Below, in pieces: positions 1 to 5,184 of a DNA stretch of 8,134 bases. The position numbers were made by a program, and so were the translations under genes. The notes under the pieces were generated by a model. The model did not search any database and had not been told where the DNA came from. It saw only the letters and a program-made list of their open reading frames with translations. Location: NCBI GenBank assembly GCA_003562655.1, contig PWUC01000073.1, positions 1 to 8,134 on the forward strand. Direction: 5' to 3'. This stretch comes from Clostridia bacterium (GTDB lineage: Bacteria; Bacillota_E; SLMV01; PUMD01). How positions within the stretch are numbered: position 1 is the stretch's first letter; the number at the start of each line of letters is the position of its first letter.

Positions 1-1
1 G

Positions 2-46
2 GCCCAGCAGTTCTACCGTGTGATGGATCGGATCCTCGAGGCATGA
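2..46 (+). CDS. possible 3' end of a convergent gene (partial, unrecognised)
   Basis: Reading from base 2 gives 14 codons (AQQFYRVMDRILEA) followed by TGA at 44-46. The short peptide has the charged, helical look of a protein C-terminus. It would converge on dinB, whose stop lies 58 bp away. With so few residues no family can be assigned, and an open 14-codon frame at a window edge can occur by chance. The reading frame is what is seen; that it belongs to a gene is inference. Confidence 0.35.
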   Translation, partial: AQQFYRVMDRILEA

Positions 47-104
47 CAAACGACCCTTTCGGTCCCGACGCCAGCAGGGGCAGAGACGACCGCCCATCGC
101 AGCA

Positions 105-1199
105 TCATGACCCGGTGGGTGCCGGAGCCCCGTTCAGGGGCAGCCGGATCTGTTCGGGCAGATCCGGGTAATCGAAGTTGGAAAGAGACACCCCCAACAG
201 GCGGATCCGGTACTCACCCCCAAACAGCCGCGACAGAAGATCCAGCGCCGCCCGGGTGAGGGTGCCCTCATCGCCCGTGGCAGCCGGGAGTGTGGTGGAC
301 CGGGTGAGTGTGCGGAAGTCGCTGCAGCGGACCTTAAGGGTCACGGTGCTGGCGCTGAGCTCCCCCTGCCGGAGCCGTCCGGCCACATCGGCGACCATGC
401 CGCGCACCTGGTCCTCCAGTTCCCTGGGATCATCCACATCATACTCCAGGGTCCTCTCCTGGCTGATGGACCTGGCCCTGCCCCGCGAGGACAGGCCGCG
501 GGCATACATGCCGGAGCAGAGAAGAGCCATGTCCCAGGCCCTTGAGGCCCCGAGGATGTCGAGCAAGAGACTGCGCCGGGCGCCGTTGAAATCTGCACAG
601 GTCACGATGCCGTGCCGCCTGAGTTCCCTGACCGTCTGCGGCCCCACACCCCACAGTTCCCTCAACGATACCGAGGGCAGTATGGAGCGCGCCCGCGCCA
701 CATCGATCACGGTGAAGCCGTCGGGTTTCTCCCACTCCGATGCCAGTTTGGCCAGGGGCTTGTTGTAAGAGACACCGACGGAGCAGGTCAGTCGCGTTTC
801 CTGCAGGATCTCGTCCTTCAACCGCCTGGCCACCTCTGCCGGATCGCCGGAGGAACGGGGAACGAACAGAAAGGCCTCGTCCAGACCCACGGGTTCGACC
901 TGGTCTGAATGCTGCGCCATAACCCCGCGGATCTGGGCACTCGCCTCCCGGTAGCGGGCGAAGTCTGGAGGGCAGAAGACGGCCTCGGGACACAGGGCGC
1001 GGGCCCGCGCAGAGGGCATGGCGGACCGAACCCCGTAGCGTCGGGCCTCGTAAGAACATGTGGACACCACCCCCCGCGACGCAGGAGATCCCCCAACCAC
1101 AACGGGTCTTGATCGCAGGCGCGGATTGTCTCGCTGCTCAACAGCAGCGAAGAAAGCATCCATGTCCACATGGATGATGTCCGTTCTTACATCCTCCAT
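105..1199 (-). CDS. dinB: DNA polymerase IV (Y-family translesion polymerase)
   Basis: Y-family polymerase that copies across damaged template bases with low fidelity. From the chosen ATG at 1199 the protein is 364 aa, normal for the family. The N-terminal HVDMDAFF motif (residues 10-17) supplies metal ligand D12 and the likely steric-gate Phe17. A GLDEAF motif (105-110) supplies D107 and E108. CSVGVSYNKPLAKLAS (139-154) is the usual palm signature, followed by the helix-hairpin-helix region (ELWGVGPQTVRELRRHGI) and the little-finger domain ending in IRLLGVSLSNF. QIRLPL near the C-terminus (about 350-355) resembles a beta-clamp-binding motif. An in-frame GTG at 1241 would add 14 non-conserved residues, but it lies only a few bases after the predicted transcription start, so the ATG is preferred. 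Neither start has a convincing ribosome-binding site. The gene has its own promoter with a LexA-like operator directly after the ssrA terminator. Identification is secure from conserved motifs. Confidence 0.96.
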   Translation of the reverse strand: MEDVRTDIIHVDMDAFFAAVEQRDNPRLRSRPVVVGGSPASRGVVSTCSYEARRYGVRSAMPSARARALCPEAVFCPPDFARYREASAQIRGVMAQHSDQVEPVGLDEAFLFVPRSSGDPAEVARRLKDEILQETRLTCSVGVSYNKPLAKLASEWEKPDGFTVIDVARARSILPSVSLRELWGVGPQTVRELRRHGIVTCADFNGARRSLLLDILGASRAWDMALLCSGMYARGLSSRGRARSISQERTLEYDVDDPRELEDQVRGMVADVAGRLRQGELSASTVTLKVRCSDFRTLTRSTTLPAATGDEGTLTRAALDLLSRLFGGEYRIRLLGVSLSNFDYPDLPEQIRLPLNGAPAPTGS

Positions 1200-1252
1200 A
1201 CTGAGAAGCCCGTGGGGTCTGAGGTTCTCCAGGAAGCACACCCCCTGAGGGG

Positions 1253-1281
1253 ATCATAGCAAACAGATGTTCGGATTGCAA
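1253..1281 (-). promoter_or_regulatory. sigma-A-type promoter of dinB
   Basis: On the minus strand a -35 box TTGCAA (1281-1276, 4 of 6 consensus) is followed by a 17-bp spacer and a -10 box TATGAT (1258-1253, 5 of 6). Transcription would begin near 1246, giving a leader of roughly 47 nt to the preferred dinB ATG. It sits between the ssrA terminator and dinB, where a separate promoter is needed. The optimal spacing makes a chance match less likely. Confidence 0.75.
1260..1273 (-). promoter_or_regulatory. LexA (DinR-type) SOS operator in the dinB promoter
   Basis: The minus strand reads CGAACATCTGTTTG, a near-perfect match to the Gram-positive LexA box CGAACRNRYGTTYG; only the third base of the central four (C instead of a purine) departs from it. 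The half-sites CGAAC and GTTTG form an imperfect inverted repeat (4 of 5). It lies wholly within the 17-bp spacer between -35 and -10, where bound LexA would block RNA polymerase. SOS control of dinB is well established in other bacteria; LexA binding here is inferred from motif and position. Confidence 0.75.
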
Positions 1282-1284
1282 GGC

Positions 1285-1311
1285 AAAAAGGGCGGGCCCC
1301 TTCGGGCCCGC
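1285..1311 (-). terminator. intrinsic terminator of ssrA
   Basis: On the minus strand a perfect 8-bp GC stem (GCGGGCCC with GGGCCCGC, 1311-1304 and 1299-1292) closes a GAAG tetraloop and is followed, after two C residues, by five T residues (1289-1285). It begins 7 nt after the tmRNA CCA end. The plus-strand direction lacks a T-run, so it serves the minus strand and insulates dinB. Confidence 0.9.
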
Positions 1312-1317
1312 GAAAGT

Positions 1318-1672
1318 TGGTGGAGGTGCCGGGGAGTCGCACCCCGGGTGTCCGAACCCTGAAACACTGACCGCTACAGGCTTAGTCCGCGTTTTTCTTC
1401 TCGCACTGCCGGGCTTCCACGGACAGAATCCCACCGGTGCCAGTCTGCACTTTTCTTACACCGCAGTCACAGACGCCCCTGCTGTGCCAGTCCATCTCTG
1501 TGTCGCCCAGTTCACCCCGACGGACCGAGGATGAGTGGACGTAGCCGCTTATGCAGCAGCTAGGGTGTAGTTATCGTTGGCAATTGATTTGTTTGCCGCC
1601 TTTTTACGAGCCTGCGGCGAGCTCGGCCTGCAGTCCGTGCTCCTCGAGCCCGGGTCGACGCTGCTCACCCCC
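1318..1672 (-). ncRNA. ssrA: transfer-messenger RNA (tmRNA), about 355 nt
   Basis: tmRNA acts as both tRNA-Ala and mRNA to free ribosomes stalled on mRNAs without stop codons and to tag their products for proteolysis. The 5' end GGGGGTG (1672-1666) pairs over 7 bp with the 3' strand CACCTCC (1328-1322), followed by discriminator A and an encoded CCA ending at 1318. The pairing includes the G3-U70 wobble that marks alanine tRNAs. The T-arm is at 1347-1329. P2 can be drawn from CCGGGCTC (1653-1646) and GGGTTCGG (1359-1352). CTCGTAAAAAG precedes the tag region, as in E. coli tmRNA. The resume codon is most likely GCC at 1581-1579, giving the tag ANDNYTLAAA and a TAA at 1551-1549. Starting instead at GCA 1596 would give a 15-residue tag, but that site lacks the A at position -4 and is too close to the upstream motif. 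Oddities are a TGCGACT T-loop and an altered D-loop. It lies downstream of its protein partner smpB and has its own promoter and terminator. Confidence 0.95.
1549..1581 (-). other. tmRNA tag reading frame encoding ANDNYTLAAA
   Basis: Read in tmRNA sense, codons GCC AAC GAT AAC TAC ACC CTA GCT GCT GCA TAA encode ANDNYTLAAA and a stop. With the alanine carried on the tmRNA, the added tag would be A-ANDNYTLAAA. The core resembles E. coli ANDENYALAA and clostridial tags. The hydrophobic-Ala-Ala end fits recognition by ClpXP-like proteases (known for the family). The resume codon was placed by hand comparison with E. coli tmRNA: an A lies at -4, and the distance from the conserved GTAAAAAG is similar (26 versus 23 nt). 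Confidence 0.8.
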
Positions 1673-1700
1673 AGGAACTGATCAGCTATTCGGACCTGTA

Positions 1701-1729
1701 ATTATATAAGCGAAACCTGTTCCTGTCAA
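1701..1729 (-). promoter_or_regulatory. perfect-consensus sigma-A promoter of ssrA
   Basis: The minus strand carries TTGACA (1729-1724), exactly 17 bp, then TATAAT (1706-1701): both boxes are fully consensus with ideal spacing. Transcription should start near 1694, leaving a leader of about 20 nt to be removed from the tmRNA 5' end, presumably by RNase P. The leader contains the palindrome CTGATCAG (1678-1685). The surrounding DNA is AT-rich relative to the genes. Strong constitutive transcription would suit an abundant RNA (inference). Confidence 0.93.
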
Positions 1730-1797
1730 GAGAAATCTCACTGGAAGAATCCGGATTTTTGCGCATCGCCTGGATACAGCTCCCCCTCTCCACCGCC
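1730..1797. other. smpB-ssrA spacer with no recognisable gene or terminator
   Basis: These 68 bp separate the smpB stop from the -35 box of the ssrA promoter. I see no stem followed by a T-run on the minus strand, so operon transcription may read through into ssrA. The part nearest the promoter is AT-rich and could act as an upstream element, but no defined motif stands out. Confidence 0.5.
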
Positions 1798-2259
1798 TCA
1801 CCGGCGCCGCATTGCCCGGCGCATCTTCCGCTCCGCATCCTCCTTCTTCATCTTTTCACGTTTGTCATATTCGCGCCTGCCCCTGGCCACCGCCAGCTCC
1901 ACCTTTGCCCATCCGCGTCGGAAATACATCTTCAACGGGATCAGGGTGTAGCCCTGCTCCCGGGTGCGACCGTATAGACGGTCGATCTCCCGACGGCTCA
2001 GCAGCAGCTTCCTGGGCCGCTTGGGCTCATGGTTGTGGATGTTCCCATGGCGGTAGGGAGCGATGTGGACGTTGTGCAGTATGACCTCGCCACCCTCGAC
2101 GGCAGCGTAGGAGTCCTGGAAGTTGACACTGCCGTCCCTGACCGCCTTGACCTCGGTGCCGGTGAGCTTGATCCCGGCCTCGTAGGTCTCCTCAATGTGA
2201 TAGTCGCGCCGGGCCCGACGGTTGCGGGCCACCACGGCTCCCCTGTCATCTGCCGCCAT
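1798..2259 (-). CDS. smpB: SsrA-binding protein SmpB
   Basis: Small RNA-binding protein that binds the tRNA-like part of tmRNA, delivers it to stalled ribosomes and places its C-terminal tail in the empty mRNA channel. From ATG 2259 the protein is 153 aa, typical of the family. Diagnostic stretches are ARNRRARRDYHIEETYEAGI, LTGTEVKAVRDGSVNFQDSYA, NIHNHEP, RKLLLSRREIDRL and TLIPLKMYF. The basic tail (EYDKREKMKKEDAERKMRRAMRRR split over the end) is the usual decoding-centre helix. An upstream ATG at 2271 directly abuts GAGGG, leaving no spacing. A TTG at 2265 has the best spacing (7 nt after GAGG), and ATG 2259 is slightly far at 13 nt, so the start is uncertain by a few codons. It lies 16-28 bp after the acetyltransferase gene, in the same operon, and about 125 bp before the 5' end of ssrA, its functional partner. 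Confidence 0.96.
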   Translation of the reverse strand: MAADDRGAVVARNRRARRDYHIEETYEAGIKLTGTEVKAVRDGSVNFQDSYAAVEGGEVILHNVHIAPYRHGNIHNHEPKRPRKLLLSRREIDRLYGRTREQGYTLIPLKMYFRRGWAKVELAVARGRREYDKREKMKKEDAERKMRRAMRRR

Positions 2260-2287
2260 GGTCAACACCATCCCTCAAAAATGAATC

Positions 2288-2953
2288 TCAATCCAGGTCA
2301 CAGGCCCCTCCGCCTGAATCCTCCGTCAACTTCATCCACATGACCAGCCATTCGCCCCTGCTGTCCCTTGTCCCTCCAACCTCGGTGAAGCCCAGTCTGC
2401 GGTAGAGTCTCAGGGCCGGCTCGTTGTCGGGGCGCACCTCCAGCTTGACCTCCCTGACCCTCATGGCCCTCAGGTGGGAGAGCCCCGCCCTGACCAGCCT
2501 CGCCCCCAGTCCCCGGCCCCTCGAACCTGCAGCCACGCCCACCGACAGGATCTGACCCGTCCTGTCTGCCAAAAAAGAGCGAAAGCTGAACAGAAACGCC
2601 CTCTTGTCCCTGGCCATCAGACCGATCTGGGACAGCCCGATCCGGATCCTGCCGGTCAGCACCGCGCCGAGCAGCCCCCACATCGTCCGGCTGATCAGGG
2701 CCCGGCACCATATGCGGGACATGCTGGCCACGGATATGCAGTATCCCACAATCTCTTCATCCTCGCAAAGGGCCACCGAGCAGCACCCGGGTTCCGCCCC
2801 GATGACAAAGGCCATGAGGCGCTCCGTGACCCACGACGGCACGCCCCCGGGGAACAGGCGCTCTATGCTGTCGGCAAAGCACTCCCGAAACACCCGCGCC
2901 ACCGCAGGTGCATCCTTCACAGATGCCCCCCGCACCACCTCAGCGCGGCTCAA
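2288..2953 (-). CDS. GNAT-family N-acetyltransferase, substrate unknown
   Basis: Predicted acetyl-CoA-dependent acetyltransferase of 221 aa. The GNAT fold signature is clear in the C-terminal half: ILSVGVAAGSRGRGLGARL (about 135-153), with the acetyl-CoA pyrophosphate-binding RGRGLG loop at 145-150, then VREVKLEVRPDNEPALRLY and RLGFTEVGG. The N-terminal half (residues 10-130) includes a hydrophobic and basic stretch around 80-125 and is not one I recognise as specific. The TTG start at 2953 overlaps the deacetylase stop in a TTGA arrangement, with GGAGG 10 nt upstream, suggesting translational coupling. GTG codons at 2938 and 2935 are alternative starts. RimI-like protein acetylation and acetylation of a cell-envelope sugar are both possible. 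Coupling to a polysaccharide deacetylase gene makes an envelope role worth considering, but nothing in the sequence fixes the substrate. Confidence 0.85.
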   Translation of the reverse strand: MSRAEVVRGASVKDAPAVARVFRECFADSIERLFPGGVPSWVTERLMAFVIGAEPGCCSVALCEDEEIVGYCISVASMSRIWCRALISRTMWGLLGAVLTGRIRIGLSQIGLMARDKRAFLFSFRSFLADRTGQILSVGVAAGSRGRGLGARLVRAGLSHLRAMRVREVKLEVRPDNEPALRLYRRLGFTEVGGTRDSRGEWLVMWMKLTEDSGGGACDLD

Positions 2954-4230
2954 GGTGGATCGCCCTCCACCAGAAGACTCATGACCATGAGCTCGGTGAC
3001 CGTCACAAACCGGTAACCTCTCTCGTGCAGGACATCGATCAGCCGGCCCAGGGCCTCAACCGTATTGCTCCTGTCGGCTCCCGCCGCGGTGAAGAAGTCA
3101 CCGCTGTCGTGAAAGAGCAGAACGTCTCCACCCCCGACACTGCCTCCCATCAGACGCACCATCCTGGCAGCGCTGGTCCCCATCCAGTCCGTCGAACTCA
3201 CCGACCACAACGCCATGGTGTAGCCCCGGCCGTGGGCCGCCTCCAGGACCACCGAGTTATACAGGCCCCGGGGCGGCCGAAACAGCCTGGGCACAAAATC
3301 CGCCGCCCGCTCCAGGGCGCCCTCGGTCAGCGCCAGCTCCCGCACCACGGTGGCCTCACCGGCATTCAGCAGGTTCGTGTGGTAGTAGGTATGGGATCCG
3401 ACCTCGTGGCCCTCGTCGAGAATGCGCCTCAATACCTCGGGGTAGCGGTCCACGTGTTTCCCCACCACGAAGAAGGTGGCCCGCACATCCCTGTCGTGGA
3501 GGATGTCGAGAATCTGTGCCGTCCACCGGGGATGGGGGCCGTCATCGAAGGTGATGGCGACGTAGTTCAGACCCGGGTTCCCCTGGCGGAACACCTGCGG
3601 GTGCAGCCCAAAGCCGTGGTAGACGTATCGATTCAAAAAGAACAGGACGAAGATGGCCGCCAGGGCTGAGACGGCCAGGATTCGTCGGATCCTCCTGCGA
3701 AAGATGAGGTTCCCCGCGGAACGACCCAGAAACTGCCGAACCTGGCGCTCCACCCGGTCCAGGTCGCTGTAGAGGAGCATCAGCCACACCAGGGCTCCGA
3801 AGATGAGAAACAGGTCACTTCCCCGGATCAACCATGCGCCCCAGGGCACGCCGAACATCGAGGCCACGGCGGCGGCGGTCACCCGCCGGCCCAGAAGGTA
3901 CAGGACGGCAAACAGGACCAGCCCAAAGGCCATCGCCCTGGGCATCAACACCGTCAGCGCTGCAGCTGAACAGGCGAGGGCGGTGTAGCGGCTCTGTTTT
4001 CGAACTGAACCGGCGGGAAAATGGATGCCGGCCAGGGCCCCCAGCCCGGAAACGGCCATGGTCACAGCCGTCGGAGCGATCAGGTAGCCCAGCAGCATGG
4101 CTCCCACGACCAGCGCAACGCTGATCACCAGGTCGTCGATCTCCCGGGCTTCGGACCGGAGAAGCCCCGCTGCAACCCTCAGATTGCCGAGAAGGTAACT
4201 GGCTGCTGCCAGGACGGGCAAAGCATCCAT
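2950..4230 (-). CDS. membrane-anchored NodB polysaccharide deacetylase with a degenerate PlsY-like N-terminal domain
   Basis: Predicted two-part protein of 426 aa. Residues 1-170 are several hydrophobic segments whose layout recalls the acyltransferase PlsY (opening SYLLGNL, later GIHFP and a long hydrophobic run to YSDLDRVERQ). The PlsY motifs SGNxGATN, GGKGVAT and HRxNI are not present, so acyltransferase activity is unlikely. A basic stretch (RRRIRRI, about 178-184) and a transmembrane helix (about 184-200) precede a NodB domain (about 221-415). Its motifs are TFDDGP (227-232; D229 catalytic, D230 metal), GSHTYYH (H280 and H284 metal), FRPPRG (317-322), TDW (347-349) and LLFHDSG (371-377, H374). 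All deacetylase residues are retained, so it probably removes acetyl groups from peptidoglycan or another envelope glycan outside the membrane. The ATG at 4230 has GAGG 5 nt upstream. A GTG at 4335 would add 35 proline- and cysteine-containing residues with no ribosome-binding site. The PlsY relationship is judged by eye and is less certain than the NodB call. Confidence 0.9.
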   Translation of the reverse strand: MDALPVLAAASYLLGNLRVAAGLLRSEAREIDDLVISVALVVGAMLLGYLIAPTAVTMAVSGLGALAGIHFPAGSVRKQSRYTALACSAAALTVLMPRAMAFGLVLFAVLYLLGRRVTAAAVASMFGVPWGAWLIRGSDLFLIFGALVWLMLLYSDLDRVERQVRQFLGRSAGNLIFRRRIRRILAVSALAAIFVLFFLNRYVYHGFGLHPQVFRQGNPGLNYVAITFDDGPHPRWTAQILDILHDRDVRATFFVVGKHVDRYPEVLRRILDEGHEVGSHTYYHTNLLNAGEATVVRELALTEGALERAADFVPRLFRPPRGLYNSVVLEAAHGRGYTMALWSVSSTDWMGTSAARMVRLMGGSVGGGDVLLFHDSGDFFTAAGADRSNTVEALGRLIDVLHERGYRFVTVTELMVMSLLVEGDPP

Positions 4231-4362
4231 GTCGGCCTCGCTCCCCTCAACACAGGATCCACATGCGGGCGGGAAGGCGAGGTGATGCATCCGGCGGAAA
4301 ACCCCAGGGGGCCGACGCTCCCCGGTGAGGGCCACCGGTGAGAGATGTTCTCAACGGTCCAT
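4231..4362 (-). other. 132-bp gap between the HD gene and the deacetylase gene, with a GC hairpin and T-run
   Basis: This is the only sizeable gap in an otherwise compact operon. On the minus strand an imperfect GC-rich stem (CCGGGG near 4325-4320 with CCCC(C)TGG near 4312-4305) precedes GG and TTTT (4301-4298), weakly like an intrinsic terminator or attenuator. Further down, GAGGGGAGCGAGG serves as the ribosome-binding region of the deacetylase gene. No promoter boxes of good quality were seen. If translation began at GTG 4335 most of this gap would be coding. Confidence 0.3.
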
Positions 4363-4917
4363 TCAGAGACCGAGATCCTCCCGGATCTGTTGCATCGACT
4401 GCAGGGCGACCCCAGCGAACTCTTCCAGTTCCATGCCCAACTCCTCGCAGGAGGCGATGGCCTCCCGACGGGCCCCCCGGGCGAAGGACTTCTCTGCATA
4501 CCGGTTCATCAGAAAATCGACATCCAGGGCCGACAGGCTCCTGTCGGGATGGACCAGGGTCGCGGCCACAATCAGACCCGTCAGCGGGTCAACGGCGTAA
4601 AGGGCCTGGGCCATCCTGCTCTCGCGCGGCAGACCGTGAAAGTCATTGTGAGCCCGCACCGCCTCAACGATCTCGTCGTCAAAACCGGCCTCGGCCAGCA
4701 TGTCTGCTCCCCTGATGCTGTGCAGGGACGGGTCATCGCCCGTCTCATCATAGTCGATGTCGTGCATGAGTCCGGCCAGGGCCCAGCGATCAGCATCCTC
4801 CCCCAGATGCTCAGCCAGGCCTCGCATCACTGCCTCCACCGCGTAGGTGTGCTTGAGCAAATTCTCAGTTTTGAGGTGCTTCTTCAAAAGAGCCAGGGCT
4901 TCTTCTCTTGTCACCAT
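4363..4917 (-). CDS. HD (HDIG-type) domain phosphohydrolase, substrate unknown
   Basis: 184-aa protein of the HD metal-dependent phosphohydrolase superfamily. The metal-binding set is visible: H23 (KHTYAVEAVM), H52-D53 (LMHDIDYDE) and D110 (LYAVDPLTGLI), with H90 (RAHND) between them. The C-terminal part (KSFARGARREAI, EELGMELEEF) matches a widespread small HDIG-domain family of Firmicutes with no established substrate, as far as I recall. Family members typically hydrolyse phosphate esters such as nucleotides. No transmembrane segment or second domain is present, so it should be cytoplasmic. It starts 13 bp after the secG stop. The ATG at 4917 sits almost directly after a G-rich run, and GTG at 4914 is an equally plausible start one codon later. 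The placement between secG and the deacetylase does not reveal its role. Confidence 0.88.
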   Translation of the reverse strand: MVTREEALALLKKHLKTENLLKHTYAVEAVMRGLAEHLGEDADRWALAGLMHDIDYDETGDDPSLHSIRGADMLAEAGFDDEIVEAVRAHNDFHGLPRESRMAQALYAVDPLTGLIVAATLVHPDRSLSALDVDFLMNRYAEKSFARGARREAIASCEELGMELEEFAGVALQSMQQIREDLGL

Positions 4918-4930
4918 ACCCCCCCTTCCC

Positions 4931-5143
4931 TCAGATCAGAACAGCAATCGTCACCGACAGGACCATAAAACCCACGGCCAGATAGGTGGTAATCTTGGAC
5001 AGGAACTCATCCATTCCACTCTGCCTACCGAACAGAGACTCCCCCGCCCCGGCGATGGCCCCGGAGATTCCAGCACTGCGGCCCGACTGCAGCAGCACCA
5101 CGGTGATCAGGGCCGCCGCCACCAGCAGATGTACTCCCATCAA
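4931..5143 (-). CDS. secG: preprotein translocase subunit SecG
   Basis: Small membrane subunit of the SecYEG protein-export channel. The frame encodes two transmembrane helices (LLVAAALITVVLLQ and LAVGFMVLSVTIAVLI) joined by the diagnostic SecG loop QSGRSAGISGAIAGAGESLFG. Length is 70 aa from the TTG at 5143, or 69 from ATG 5140; neither has a nearby ribosome-binding site. An in-frame CTG at 5158 lies 6 nt after AGGGGGTG and would give 75 aa. That is closer to the usual SecG N-terminus, where about 23 residues precede the loop Gln-Ser. The true start may therefore be CTG (see findings). It follows eno by 26-41 bp, and eno-secG adjacency is common in Firmicutes. Confidence 0.93.
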   Translation of the reverse strand: MMGVHLLVAAALITVVLLQSGRSAGISGAIAGAGESLFGRQSGMDEFLSKITTYLAVGFMVLSVTIAVLI

Positions 5144-5184
5144 CGCTCGACTGATCAGTCAAACCACCCCCTGTAGCATTCGCA

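Noticed and set aside
47..104. A GACC-GAAAG-GGTC hairpin followed by GTTTGT on the minus strand as a dinB terminator
   Set aside because: The stem is only four pairs with a loop of five and a broken T-run, too weak to call a terminator.
178..768. A 196-codon plus-strand open frame opposite dinB
   Set aside because: It is very rich in Arg and Ser, has no recognisable domain and is wholly antisense to a secure DNA polymerase IV gene.
1549..1596. A 15-residue tmRNA tag starting at GCA 1596
   Set aside because: It lacks the A at position -4 and lies only 11 nt after the conserved GTAAAAAG, against 23 nt in E. coli. The GCC at 1581 fits both features and gives a standard ten-residue tag.
1678..1685. 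The palindrome CTGATCAG in the ssrA leader, also found inside GACTGATCAGTC before secG
   Set aside because: Two copies of an 8-bp palindrome in different contexts could easily be chance, and no regulator with this site is known to me.
2908..3669. A 253-codon open frame on the plus strand opposite the deacetylase gene
   Set aside because: It lies antisense to a gene with a complete set of NodB motifs. Its Pro-, His- and Arg-rich composition is typical of an antisense frame in GC-rich DNA, and it shows no recognisable domain.
4231..4335. N-terminal extension of the deacetylase from GTG 4335
   Set aside because: There is no ribosome-binding site, and the 35 added residues do not look like a signal peptide or membrane segment. 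ATG 4230 has a GAGG site and starts directly at the hydrophobic domain.
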